A program made the translations under genes and the position numbers. DNA of 64,000 bases, from positions 2,728,001-2,792,000 of the forward strand of contig NZ_CP071868.1 in assembly GCF_017569225.1 (NCBI RefSeq), given 5' to 3'. The notes beneath the pieces were generated by a model. That model was not told where the DNA came from. It made no database searches and worked only from the letters and a program-made list of their open reading frames with translations. Position 1 is the stretch's first letter. Each line of letters starts with the position of its first letter. Origin of the DNA: Pengzhenrongella sicca. Lineage in GTDB: Bacteria > Actinomycetota > Actinomycetes > Actinomycetales > Cellulomonadaceae. Positions 16,302 through 24,631 of this stretch are shown in pieces.

Positions 16302-17726
16302 GTGACGGCGACATACGACCTGGTGGTGCGCTCGGCCGCCGTGCTGATCGACGGCGCGTTCCGGCCCGCCGAGGTGGGCGTCACCGGCGGCCGGATCACG
16401 GCGGTCGTCCCCACGGCGCCCTGGTCCTCGGCCGCCGCGGACACCCCGACGGGCCCCACCGAGCCGCAGGCGCTCGCCGGCGCCGCGGTCGTGACCCTGG
16501 CCGCCGACGAGGTGCTGATCCCCGGCCTCGTGGACACCCACGTGCACATCAACGAGCCCGGCCGCACGCACTGGGAGGGCTTCGCGTCCGCGACCCGCGC
16601 CGCGGCCGCGGGCGGCGTGACCACGCTGCTCGACATGCCACTCAACAGCATCCCGCCCACCACGACCCCAGCCGCGCTCGCGGTCAAGCGCGCCGCCGCG
16701 GCCGGGCAGGTGCGGGTCGACGTCGGCTTCTGGGGCGGCGCGGTTCCCGGCAACCTCGGCTCGCTCCGCGCCCTGCACGACGCCGGGGTGTTCGGCTTCA
16801 AGGCGTTCCTCGCGCCGTCCGGCGTGGACGAGTTCGCGCCGCTGGACCCCGGCGAGCTCGAGCGCGCGCTCGCCGAGATCGCGGGCTTCGGCGGGCTGCT
16901 GCTGGTCCACGCGGAGGATCCCGAGCTGCTCGCCGTGCACGCGAACGCAGGCGGCCGGGACTACGGCCGGTTCGTCGACTCGCGCCCGGCCGAGGCCGAG
17001 ACCCGCGCGATCGAGCGCGTGATCGCCGGGGTGCGCCGCACCGGCGCCCGGGCGCACATCCTGCACCTGTCCGCCGCGAGCGCCCTGCCGGCCCTGCGCG
17101 CGGCTCGCGGCGAGGGCCTGCCCCTCACGGTCGAGACCTGCCCGCACTATTTGACCCTGGCCGCCGAGCGCGTCCCCGCCGGCGCGACCCAGTTCAAGTG
17201 CTGCCCGCCCATCCGCGACGTCGCGAACCGGGACGCGCTGTGGCAAGGCCTGCTCGACGGCGACATCGACCTGATCGTGTCCGACCACTCCCCGAGCACC
17301 GCCGCACTCAAGTTCGAGCGCGACGGCGACTTCGCGCTCGCCTGGGGCGGCATCGCGGGGCTACAGACCGGGCTCGCGGCGACCTGGACCGAGGCCGCCC
17401 GGCGCGGGATCGGACTCGAGCGCGTCGTGGGGTGGATGTCGACGGCGCCCGCCCGCCTGGCAGGCCTCGCTGCCAAGGGCCGCCTCGCGCCGGGCGCCGA
17501 CGCCGACCTCGTCGCCTTCGCGCCGGACGCGACGTTCACGGTGCACGCCGACGAGCTGCTGCACAAGAACGCGGTGAGCGCCTTCGACGGCGTCACGCTG
17601 CGGGGCGTCGCGCGCCGCGTCTTCGTGCGCGGGGTGGAGGTTCCCGGCGGCTCGCTCGCGCGGCGCGCCGGGACGGCGGGCCAGGCTTCGACCGCGCTGC
17701 CGACGGGGCGGCTCCTGACGCGCTGA
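16302..17726 (+). CDS. allB: allantoinase
   Basis: Hydrolyses the hydantoin ring of allantoin to allantoate. A 474-residue cyclic amidohydrolase with the metal ligands expected of AllB: LVDTHVHINEPGRTHWEGF (His80, His82), FGFKAFLAPSGVDEF with the lysine that is carbamylated, LLVHAEDPE, AHILHLSAAS and LIVSDHSPS with the catalytic Asp. ETCPHYLTL and FKCCPPIR are typical of allantoinase rather than dihydroorotase or hydantoinase. The GTG at 16302 is preferred because GGGGG lies six bases upstream; an in-frame ATG at 16269 lacks a ribosome site. Starts opposite xdhC across the 23-bp inverted repeat. Confidence 0.92.
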   Translation: MTATYDLVVRSAAVLIDGAFRPAEVGVTGGRITAVVPTAPWSSAAADTPTGPTEPQALAGAAVVTLAADEVLIPGLVDTHVHINEPGRTHWEGFASATRAAAAGGVTTLLDMPLNSIPPTTTPAALAVKRAAAAGQVRVDVGFWGGAVPGNLGSLRALHDAGVFGFKAFLAPSGVDEFAPLDPGELERALAEIAGFGGLLLVHAEDPELLAVHANAGGRDYGRFVDSRPAEAETRAIERVIAGVRRTGARAHILHLSAASALPALRAARGEGLPLTVETCPHYLTLAAERVPAGATQFKCCPPIRDVANRDALWQGLLDGDIDLIVSDHSPSTAALKFERDGDFALAWGGIAGLQTGLAATWTEAARRGIGLERVVGWMSTAPARLAGLAAKGRLAPGADADLVAFAPDATFTVHADELLHKNAVSAFDGVTLRGVARRVFVRGVEVPGGSLARRAGTAGQASTALPTGRLLTR

Positions 17727-17765
17727 CCGCAGGCCGCAAGCCGCAAGTCGTAGGTCGCAAGCCAC
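17727..17765. repeat. short degenerate tandem repeat after allantoinase
   Basis: Variants of a seven- to nine-base unit (CGCAAGCCG, CGCAAGTCG, CGCAAGCCA) follow one another directly after the allantoinase stop. It has no gene-like content; probable slippage product. Confidence 0.45.
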
Positions 17766-17787
17766 AGCGCGGCGCTAGGCTCGCGCG

Positions 17788-18183
17788 ATGGCGACCGCGT
17801 TCACGACCGTCGACGAGTATCTCGACGCCCAGAGCCCTGGCTCGCGCGCCGCCATCGAGGCGCTGCGGGCGATCGTGCTCGGCGCGCATCCGGGCGTCTC
17901 AGAGCACCTCAAGTGGAACTCGCCAAGCTTCGTCGTCGACGGCGTCGACCGCGCCACCGTCAACGTCGATCGCGCCGGCGCCGTCCGGCTCGTGCTGCAC
18001 CAGGGTGCGGTGAAGCCCGAGCACGCGGGCGCGGCGACGGCCTTCGCCGGCGACCCCGCGGGCCTGCTGACCTGGCACTCGGACATCCGGGCGAGCCTGC
18101 CGATCGGCGGAGCGGCGGACCTCGCGCAGCGGCGCGACGAGATCGCCGCCGTCATCGCCGCGTGGCTCGCCTTCGCCCCGTAG
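17788..18183 (+). CDS. DUF1801 (YdhG/YjbR-like) protein
   Basis: A 131-residue protein of the DUF1801 family: FTTVDEYLDAQSPGSRAAIEALRAIV at the N-terminus, then HPGVSEHLKWNSPSFVVDG, whose Lys-Trp-Asn-x-Pro is the family hallmark, and a C-terminal helix QRRDEIAAVIAAWL. Members are small soluble proteins with an iron-chaperone-like fold and no established biochemical role. ATG at 17788 has no convincing ribosome site. It stands alone between allantoinase and a helicase remnant and is probably unrelated to purine metabolism. Confidence 0.85.
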   Translation: MATAFTTVDEYLDAQSPGSRAAIEALRAIVLGAHPGVSEHLKWNSPSFVVDGVDRATVNVDRAGAVRLVLHQGAVKPEHAGAATAFAGDPAGLLTWHSDIRASLPIGGAADLAQRRDEIAAVIAAWLAFAP

Positions 18184-18221
18184 GCCCGGGCGGCTCGCCG
18201 TGCCCTCATCTCCTTTCCTCC

Positions 18222-18411
18222 AGTGCCTTTGCCCTTCCCGACCACCTCCCGCCCAAGGCTGACCCGGCGCTGATCGCGGGCCGACGAGCGGCACTTCGCG
18301 GCCCTCGCCGCGAGCCTCGAGCGGTCGATCACCGACCTGTCCGACCGCCTCAACGCGGCGCGCCGCGCGCCCGGGGGCACGGGCCAGGCGGCGCTGGACC
18401 GTGACCTCGAG
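18222..18411 (+). pseudogene. N-terminal remnant of HelR/HelD-like RNA polymerase-recycling helicase
   Basis: Frame 1 reads SAFALPDHLPPKADPALIAG up to about 18280; one extra base then shifts the frame to DERHFAALAASLERSITDLS, followed by DRLNAARRAPGGTGQAALDR and DLE to 18411. From memory this is the N-terminus of the actinomycete HelR-type ATPase (a 700-residue helicase-like factor that displaces rifampicin-bound RNA polymerase). After 18411 the similarity stops and the alpha/beta hydrolase starts 60 bases later, so about 90 percent of the gene is gone. No start codon is visible. The rest of 18184-18471 shows nothing else. Confidence 0.55.
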
Positions 18412-18471
18412 TGGTGCCGGCGCCGGCGCGGCGGGGTTGATCGCCCTCGGGCCGCCGGACACACTGGCGCG

Positions 18472-19332
18472 ATGGCGACCGTGTACACCTCCCCCGCAGG
18501 TCAGCGCGACGTGCGGCGGTGGTGCTCGGCCGCCCTGGCGCGGGCCGACTTCCCGCTCACCCGCGAGAGCCTGGACACGAGCGTCGGGCCCGTCGAGCTC
18601 ACCTCGGCCGGGTCCGGCCCGCGCCGGGTCGTCCTGATCCCCGGGACCGGCTTCAACGCCGCGGTGGCGCTGCCCTGGCTGCACGCGCTGTCGGATCGGT
18701 GGGCGACCACGGTGGTCGACCTGCCCGGGCAGCCCGGGCTGAGCGATCCGCGCCGCCCGCGCCGGGCCCGGCTGGCCTGGTACGGCCGGGTGCTGGACGA
18801 GATCCTCGCGGCCATGGACGCCGAGGACGTGACGGTGGTCGGCAACTCCCTCGGCGCCGCGGTGGCCCTGGCGGCGGGTTCGCCCCGCATCGCGGCGCGC
18901 GCGCTGATCTCCCCGGCCGGCATCATCCGGCTCAGCGTCGACCCGGCCCTGACGCTGGCGTCGACCCGCTGGCTGCTGCGCCCCACCGCCGACCACACCC
19001 GCCGGATGCTCCGCCTGTTCGTCGCCCCCGGCGTCGACCCGCCCGAGGCCGACGTCGCGTGGATGGCCCTCATGGCCGCCTCGTGCCGCACGACACTCGC
19101 CCCGCCGCCCCTGCCCGCCGAGCTGCTCGCCCGCCGCGCCCGGCTGCCCTGCGTCGTCGGCGTCGGCGAGCACGACCGGTTCCTGCCGCCCCGCCGGCTC
19201 GTGCCGGCCGTGCGCCGAACGATGGGCCGCGGCGTCCGGGTCTTCCCCGGCGTCGGCCACCTGACCACGCCCGAGCACCTCGGCGCGGTGGTGTCGCTCG
19301 TGGCCGAGGTGGTCGAGCCGCCGTCGAGGTGA
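18472..19332 (+). CDS. alpha/beta fold hydrolase
   Basis: A 286-residue serine hydrolase. VVLIPGTGFNAAVALPWL supplies the oxyanion strand-loop, TVVGNSLGAAVALA around residue 122 the nucleophile elbow (G-N-S-L-G), GVGEHDRFLPP the acid and GVGHLTTPEHL the catalytic His near 262. There is no signal peptide or cap large enough to suggest a substrate. Located directly behind the helicase remnant and convergent with a large membrane protein gene. It could be an esterase, a dienelactone- or haloperoxidase-like enzyme. Confidence 0.85.
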   Translation: MATVYTSPAGQRDVRRWCSAALARADFPLTRESLDTSVGPVELTSAGSGPRRVVLIPGTGFNAAVALPWLHALSDRWATTVVDLPGQPGLSDPRRPRRARLAWYGRVLDEILAAMDAEDVTVVGNSLGAAVALAAGSPRIAARALISPAGIIRLSVDPALTLASTRWLLRPTADHTRRMLRLFVAPGVDPPEADVAWMALMAASCRTTLAPPPLPAELLARRARLPCVVGVGEHDRFLPPRRLVPAVRRTMGRGVRVFPGVGHLTTPEHLGAVVSLVAEVVEPPSR

Positions 19333-19363
19333 GCTCCCGGTCGTCGGCGGCCAGGCGTGCGCG

Positions 19364-21388
19364 CTACCGGGGCATGGCGGCGAGGGCGGCGGCCAACCAG
19401 CAGAGCCCGACGAGGGTGGGAATGGACGGTCGCCACCGCACCCGCGGGGGCGTCACGCCGCGACCGGCGGCCTCGGCGCGGGCGTGCGTGATGCGGGCGG
19501 CAGCCGCCTGCGGTCCTTCCTGTCCCCTCATCAGCGCCCAGGCCTTCGGCCCGGTGGCCAGCAGGAGCGCGTCGCCGCGCGAGTCGTTGTCGGAGTCGAG
19601 CCGGAGGACGAGCGAGGTTCCGTCGGTCACGACGGACGTGATGCGCGGCCACGACACGAGCTCATCGACGAGCCTGCCCCGGACCCGCAGCCAGCGGGGC
19701 CGGATGACGACCTGCACCTGGCCATACATCGACCACGTCCAGCCAACGAGGGTGCAGGTCACCGCGATGCTGATCCGCTGGTACGTGGCGCTGTCCTCGA
19801 ACATCCAGCGCAGCACCCACCACTCGACCGGCACGACCGCCCACGGCATCCAGCGTCCCGTGCGTTGCATGAACCTCGTGAGCGCCGCGTCACGGCGCTG
19901 CTTGAGGACGGCCACCGTCAAAGGTTCGACCTCGTCCGCCGGGCGCGGGTTCTGTCCCCGTCGCGGCCAGCGCCACTGGGGTCGCCGGATTCCGCCGCGC
20001 GTGACGTACCACCGCCCCTCGGCGTCGCGCACGGCGGCGGGCGCACCGTGGTGCGCGAGACCCACGACGACCACGGGTGTCCTGAACCACGTCGCGGGGT
20101 CCGTTGTCGCGTCGGCGCTGACGTCGCGAGCCGCGCCCTCCTCATCGTCGTCGGTCCGGGCCCGGGCCAGCTCGAGCAGCTCGGCATCGCTGAGGCTCGA
20201 GGTGGCAGGCCCCTCGAGCGAGACGTGCCCGCCGTTGTCACCGTCGTCGTCCCACTCGTCGTCGTCCCACTCGTCGTCGTCGGGGTCTTCCTCGTCGTCC
20301 CAGTCGTCGTCGGGGTCGTCCTCGTCGTCCCAGTCGGCTCGAGTGTCCGCGTGATCGTCCGGGTCATACCACGCGGTCAAGGACGGCGCAGTCGCGACGG
20401 CGCGGGTGACGTCGTCGCACGCGAACAGACGTACGCCGCCCTCGCTCGGCGACCAGGTGGCGCGGGCCTGGAGGGCGAGCCCGCCCTCGGTGAGCAGCGC
20501 GATGAGCTCGTGCCGGCGGCGGTGCGCGGTCGCGAACAACGCGACCGACAGCAGCAGTCCGCCGACCCCCGGGACGACGGCGACGGTCGGATCGAACACG
20601 TCGCTCGTCGCCTCCGCGCGGTGCGTGCGGGGTTGGTAGCGCACCTCGACGCGCTGGCCCAGGGCCGGAGTGGTGCTGGGCAGCGGGACCTGATAGTCCT
20701 CGCCGGCGATGGTGACCTTCATCGCGGTCTGCATCGCGGTCAGGGACTCCACCACGGTGTCGGCGACGAGGGAGTCCCGGCGGAAGGCGGCAGCCGCGAG
20801 GGTGTCATGGACGAGCAGGATCAGCCCGCCGACTCCCACCAGTGCAAGGGCGGCCGCGCCAGCGGTCCAGCCCAGTCGAACGCGCGTGAGCGAGGCACGC
20901 AGCGGGCCCGGGAGGTCGGGCACGAGGACGGTGGCTGACGGCGCCATGCGCCGGACGTGAGCCACGGCGCGCTCGCGTGCTCGAGTGACCACCTCCGCGA
21001 CAAGAAGAACGCACAGGAGCGTGCCGGCGACCGTCCAGGCGCGCGCAGCGCCGTCGTACGGGAGCAGCCCGATCGCCAAGGAGCCGAAGGCCGCCAGCGC
21101 GAGACCAAGTGCCGGGGCGACGAAGACGACAGCGAGCGACGCGAGCGAGGCGGCCTGGACGGAACCGTAGAGCAGGTACCCGGGTGATTCGACGGTTGCC
21201 GCCGTGCTCACGATCGGGACGTCGCTCGAGAGCGACACCCCGATGCACAGGACGACCGAGAGCACGGCAGCCACCTTGAGCAGCGTGGGAGGTAGCCGTT
21301 GCGACTGGGCCACGGCGTGGCCCGCGAGCAGCTGTGGCAGCTGAGGGCCGCCAGCCGCGTCGGCGTCGCTGAGTCCAGACCCCGCCAC
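19364..21388 (-). CDS. large membrane protein with Asp/Trp-rich acidic repeat, unknown function
   Basis: Not recognised. The 674-residue protein has about seven hydrophobic segments: three near the N-terminus (roughly 38-58, 78-98, 100-122), one at about 172-195, one near 275-297, a pair at about 535-575 and one at the C-terminus. Between residues about 345 and 385 lies a cytosolic or extracellular acidic linker built from units such as DDEWDDDEWDDD, encoded by a GTC-rich tract at 20232-20344. A GGAAGGG lies nine bases before the GTG at 21388. After the linker come Arg/Trp-rich stretches (RRPQWRWPRRGQ). It diverges from uricase across 224 bases. Confidence 0.7.
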   Translation of the reverse strand: MAGSGLSDADAAGGPQLPQLLAGHAVAQSQRLPPTLLKVAAVLSVVLCIGVSLSSDVPIVSTAATVESPGYLLYGSVQAASLASLAVVFVAPALGLALAAFGSLAIGLLPYDGAARAWTVAGTLLCVLLVAEVVTRARERAVAHVRRMAPSATVLVPDLPGPLRASLTRVRLGWTAGAAALALVGVGGLILLVHDTLAAAAFRRDSLVADTVVESLTAMQTAMKVTIAGEDYQVPLPSTTPALGQRVEVRYQPRTHRAEATSDVFDPTVAVVPGVGGLLLSVALFATAHRRRHELIALLTEGGLALQARATWSPSEGGVRLFACDDVTRAVATAPSLTAWYDPDDHADTRADWDDEDDPDDDWDDEEDPDDDEWDDDEWDDDGDNGGHVSLEGPATSSLSDAELLELARARTDDDEEGAARDVSADATTDPATWFRTPVVVVGLAHHGAPAAVRDAEGRWYVTRGGIRRPQWRWPRRGQNPRPADEVEPLTVAVLKQRRDAALTRFMQRTGRWMPWAVVPVEWWVLRWMFEDSATYQRISIAVTCTLVGWTWSMYGQVQVVIRPRWLRVRGRLVDELVSWPRITSVVTDGTSLVLRLDSDNDSRGDALLLATGPKAWALMRGQEGPQAAAARITHARAEAAGRGVTPPRVRWRPSIPTLVGLCWLAAALAAMPR
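20232..20344. repeat. trinucleotide-rich tract coding acidic linker
   Basis: Reiterated GTCGTC and CCCACTCGTC/CCCAGTCGTC units on the plus strand, coding Asp-Asp-Asp and Asp-Asp-Glu-Trp units on the minus strand. Likely length-variable between strains. Confidence 0.7.
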
Positions 21389-21612
21389 GATCGATCACCC
21401 TTCCAGCTGGACACCGACGAGTGATTCGAAGGGCGATCCGTCTCGGGCGCCGGAATCTCGGGCAAGTATGCACGCGGCAGGCGCGGAGCATGCGGCTTTT
21501 TCGCCAGAGTCCGCGCCGCCTGGACCAGTGGCGCGACATCCGCGCACGCGCGGCGAGAGCTGCGGGACCGCCCGGAAACACAACGGTCACATCCAGGTGG
21601 CAGGGTGCGGCG

Positions 21613-22506
21613 ATGGCGATCATCCTGGGCGAGAACCAGTACGGAAAGGCCGAGTCCCGGCTCGTGCGGATCTACCGCGACCAGCCGCGACACGAGATCC
21701 GCGACCTCAACGTGACGACGGCGCTGCGCGGCGCGTTCGGGCCGGCGCACGTGGTCGGGGACCAGGCGGGGGTGCTGCCGACGGACTCCCAGAAGAACAC
21801 CGCGTTCGCGTACGCCAAGTCGCTGGGCGTCGAGTCGATCGAGGGCTTCGGCCTCGCGCTCGCGCGCCACTTCGTCCAGGACATCGAGGCGGTCCAGGGC
21901 GCCCGCATCGAGGTCGAGGAGTTCGGCTGGGAGCGCGCCGTCGTCGACGGCGCCCCGCACGACCACACGTGGGTGCGCCGCGGTCCCGAGGTCCGCACGG
22001 CCGCGGTGACCGTCGACGCCACCGGCGAGCACGTGATCGGCGGGCTGAAGGACCTCGTGATCCTCAAGTCCACCGGCTCGGAGTTCGCGGGGTTCTACCG
22101 GGACGGGTACTCGACCCTGGCCGAGACGCACGACCGCGTGCTCGCGACCTCGCTCACGGCGCAGTGGCGGTTCACGGGAGTTGACGAGCCGTGGGACGCG
22201 GCGTTCGCGGGCGTGCGAGCCGTGCTCGTGCGGGAGTTCGCGACCGTCCAGTCGCTCGCGCTGCAGCAGACGCTCTGGCACATGGGCCACGCGGTGCTCG
22301 AGGCGTACCCGACCCTCGCGGAGATCCGGTTCTCGGCGCCGAACCGGCACCACAACCTGGTGGACCTCACGCCGTTCGGGCTCGACAACCCCGGCGAGGT
22401 CTTCCACGCGGCCGACCGCCCGTACGGCCTCATCCAGGCCACGGTCACGCGCGACGACGCGCCCCCGGCGGGCGACGCGTGGCGCGCCTCGGCGGGGCTC
22501 GCATGA
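21613..22506 (+). CDS. urate oxidase (uricase)
   Basis: Oxidises urate to 5-hydroxyisourate without cofactor. A 297-residue uricase with ILGENQYGKAESRLVRIYR at the N-terminus, the catalytic Lys/Thr signature in LPTDSQKNTAFAYAK, HTWVRRGPEVRTA, the hallmark LKDLVILKSTGSEFAGFYRD, the Gln/His active-site stretch around QQTLWHMGHAVL and a C-terminal ISFSAPNRHH-like IRFSAPNRHHNLVDL. The ATG at 21613 fits the family N-terminus; a weak GGGTG precedes it. Overlaps guanine deaminase by ATGA, so the two form one unit. The 224 bases upstream contain a 12-mer shared with the allantoinase control region. Confidence 0.95.
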   Translation: MAIILGENQYGKAESRLVRIYRDQPRHEIRDLNVTTALRGAFGPAHVVGDQAGVLPTDSQKNTAFAYAKSLGVESIEGFGLALARHFVQDIEAVQGARIEVEEFGWERAVVDGAPHDHTWVRRGPEVRTAAVTVDATGEHVIGGLKDLVILKSTGSEFAGFYRDGYSTLAETHDRVLATSLTAQWRFTGVDEPWDAAFAGVRAVLVREFATVQSLALQQTLWHMGHAVLEAYPTLAEIRFSAPNRHHNLVDLTPFGLDNPGEVFHAADRPYGLIQATVTRDDAPPAGDAWRASAGLA

Positions 22507-22991
22507 GCGAGCTGGCGCACACCGGCGCCGACGCCCGCTGGATCGACCGCGCGATCGAGCTCGCGACCACGAACGTCGCCGCGGGCGGCGGGCCGTTCGG
22601 CGCGGTGATCGTCGCGGACGGCGTGCTGCTCGCCGAGGGGCAGAACCGCGTGACCGCGACGCTCGATCCCACCGCGCACGCGGAGATCGTCGCGATCCGC
22701 GCGGCCTGCCTGAGCCGCGGCGACTTCTCGCTCGCCGGCGCGACGCTCTACACCTCGTGCGAGCCGTGCCCGATGTGCCAGGCCGCGGCCCTCTGGGCGC
22801 GCGTCGGCCGGGTGGTGTTCGCCGCGGACCGGCACGACGCCGCGCGCGGCGGCTTCGACGACCGGGAGTTCTACGAACTGGTCACCCGCGACCGCGCGAC
22901 CTGGCCGGTCGTGATCGACACCGTGCGCCCGCCGCACGCCACGGAGCCTTTCGACACCTGGTTGGCGAACGACGGGCGCACCGACTACTGA
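22503..22991 (+). CDS. guanine deaminase / nucleoside deaminase (CDA fold)
   Basis: A 162-residue zinc deaminase of the cytidine deaminase superfamily. HAEIVAI supplies the His ligand and catalytic Glu, SCEPCPMCQAA the PCxxC pair, and the C-terminal RPPHATEPFDTWL closes like B. subtilis GuaD. It would convert guanine to xanthine, the substrate of the upstream xanthine dehydrogenase, which fits coupling with uricase. A role on other purine bases cannot be excluded. ATG overlaps the uricase stop; converges with the subtilase gene at 19 bases. Confidence 0.88.
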   Translation: MSELAHTGADARWIDRAIELATTNVAAGGGPFGAVIVADGVLLAEGQNRVTATLDPTAHAEIVAIRAACLSRGDFSLAGATLYTSCEPCPMCQAAALWARVGRVVFAADRHDAARGGFDDREFYELVTRDRATWPVVIDTVRPPHATEPFDTWLANDGRTDY

Positions 22992-23010
22992 CTCACCGCG
23001 CTACTCACGA

Positions 23011-24225
23011 TCATGGCGCCTGGACGAGCCCCGCGCCCCGGTCCGCGACGTCGACGTCGGGCGCGAAGCCAGTCGTCTGCGCCCGCGCGAGCAGCCGGGC
23101 GGTGATGCTGACCGCCGTGTGCGGCAGCGCCGACGCCAGCACCTCCTCCCACCACAGCGCCGCGACGCCCGCGACGTGCGGCGTCGCCATGCTGGTGCCG
23201 CTGAGGCTGCGCAGCCCGCCGCCGGCCTTGGCCGAGACGATGTCGACGCCCGGCCCGCTGACCTGCGGGAACGTGTTGGAGAACGGTGCGATCTGGAACC
23301 CGGCGGCCGACTGGCCGAGGGCGCCGACCGAGATGACGCCGTCGGCCGCGGCCGGCAGCGAGACCCCGATCTCGTACTGCGGGTCGATCTGCCGCTCGCT
23401 CTCGTTGCCGGCCGCGGCCACGATCACCGTGCCCGTGCCAAACGCCGCGGCGCTCTGCGCAACCTCCATGAGCGCGTCGAACATCCGCAGGTTCGCGCGG
23501 TACGCCTCGAGCGCCGCGGACGTCGCGAGGTCGACGGGCCAGCCGTCGTCGACGAGCCGCTTGACCATGCCGGGGAAGTCGAAGCCGAGCGACATCGACA
23601 CGACGTGCGCCTTCTCCTGCGTCGCCCACTGGATGCCCCGGAAGATCATCTCGGAGTCGCCGCTGCCGTCGTCGCCGAGCACCTTGCCGATGAGCAGCGT
23701 CTCGACGCCGCGCGCGACGCCGATGCGGGTACCGTCGACGTCCCGCCCGAGGATCGTGCCCGCGCAGTGCGTCCCGTGCCCCTGCACGTCGCCGTTGCCG
23801 GAGCCGGAGAAGTCGTGCTCGGTGATGTTCACGCCGGCGAACGCCGTGTGCGTGCGGTCGATGCCGGTGTCGAGCACGGCCACGGTCACGCCCGCCCCGG
23901 TCCGCGCCGAGATGTCCGCGTGCACCGCGCTCACGCCCCACGCCGTCGTGGTCGCTGCCGCCGGCGCCGCGCCCGCGAGCGGCTCGATCAGCTTGGTCGG
24001 CATGATCGGCGCGAGGGCCTGGACCTCGGGGTCGCGCGCGAGGTCGTGCAGCTCGCGCTTGGTCAGGTCCGCCACCTCGATCTGCGGCTCCGCGAGCGTG
24101 TAGGTGCCGCCGAGGACGGCGGTACCCCCCAGCGCCCCGCCCAGCACCGTCCGCGCCGCGGGGTGGAAGGGCTCGCTGGTTCGGACCAGGCTCAGGTCCC
24201 TGAGAATGCTGTACCGCTGGGTCAT
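23011..24225 (-). CDS. S8 family (subtilisin-like) serine peptidase
   Basis: A 404-residue subtilase with the full triad: Asp119 in VAVLDTGID, His150 in GHGTHCAG and Ser near 345 in GTSMATPHVAG, plus the oxyanion Asn in AAAGNES. Residues 45-85 look like an inhibitor-type propeptide. The N-terminus (MTQRYSILRDLSLV) has no signal peptide or lipobox, so secretion by Sec is not supported. The ATG at 24225 has AAAGG eight bases upstream and was chosen over a GTG nine bases earlier. It sits between guanine deaminase and the hydroxyisourate hydrolase operon; no role in purine breakdown is known. Confidence 0.88.
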   Translation of the reverse strand: MTQRYSILRDLSLVRTSEPFHPAARTVLGGALGGTAVLGGTYTLAEPQIEVADLTKRELHDLARDPEVQALAPIMPTKLIEPLAGAAPAAATTTAWGVSAVHADISARTGAGVTVAVLDTGIDRTHTAFAGVNITEHDFSGSGNGDVQGHGTHCAGTILGRDVDGTRIGVARGVETLLIGKVLGDDGSGDSEMIFRGIQWATQEKAHVVSMSLGFDFPGMVKRLVDDGWPVDLATSAALEAYRANLRMFDALMEVAQSAAAFGTGTVIVAAAGNESERQIDPQYEIGVSLPAAADGVISVGALGQSAAGFQIAPFSNTFPQVSGPGVDIVSAKAGGGLRSLSGTSMATPHVAGVAALWWEEVLASALPHTAVSITARLLARAQTTGFAPDVDVADRGAGLVQAP

Positions 24226-24304
24226 CGGCCTCACCTTTCGTCGCGTCCGCCTGTTCGCTCGAAGGGGCGACCGGCCGGGCGCGAGATACCTGGCCCGACC
24301 CCGG

Positions 24305-24631
24305 TCAGCTGCCGCGGTAGGTCGAGTACGCGAACGGGCTGAGCAGCAGGGGCACGTGGTAGTGGGCGGCGCCGTCGGCGAGGTCGAAGTCGATGCTCAC
24401 GCGCGGGTAGAAGCCGACCGTGCCCGCGGCCGCGAAGTACGCCGCGGTGTCGAACACGAGCCGGTACGGCCCGACCGGCAGCGACTGGGGTCCGAGCTCG
24501 GGCACGCGCCCGTCGGGTCCCGTGGCCGACGCCGCGACGAGCGTCCCGTCGGCCCGTTCCAGCCGGACCGGGACCCCGGCCGCGGGACGCCCGAGGGCGG
24601 CGTCGAGCACGTGCGTCGTCACCTGGCTCAT
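24305..24631 (-). CDS. uraH: 5-hydroxyisourate hydrolase
   Basis: A 108-residue transthyretin-related protein that hydrolyses 5-hydroxyisourate to OHCU right after uricase. His7 in VTTHVLD, Arg near 42-47, His in AHYHVPLLLSPF and the terminal tetrapeptide YRGS that distinguishes the enzymes from transthyretin are all present. ATG at 24631 overlaps the stop of the OHCU decarboxylase gene (ATGA). Confidence 0.95.
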   Translation of the reverse strand: MSQVTTHVLDAALGRPAAGVPVRLERADGTLVAASATGPDGRVPELGPQSLPVGPYRLVFDTAAYFAAAGTVGFYPRVSIDFDLADGAAHYHVPLLLSPFAYSTYRGS

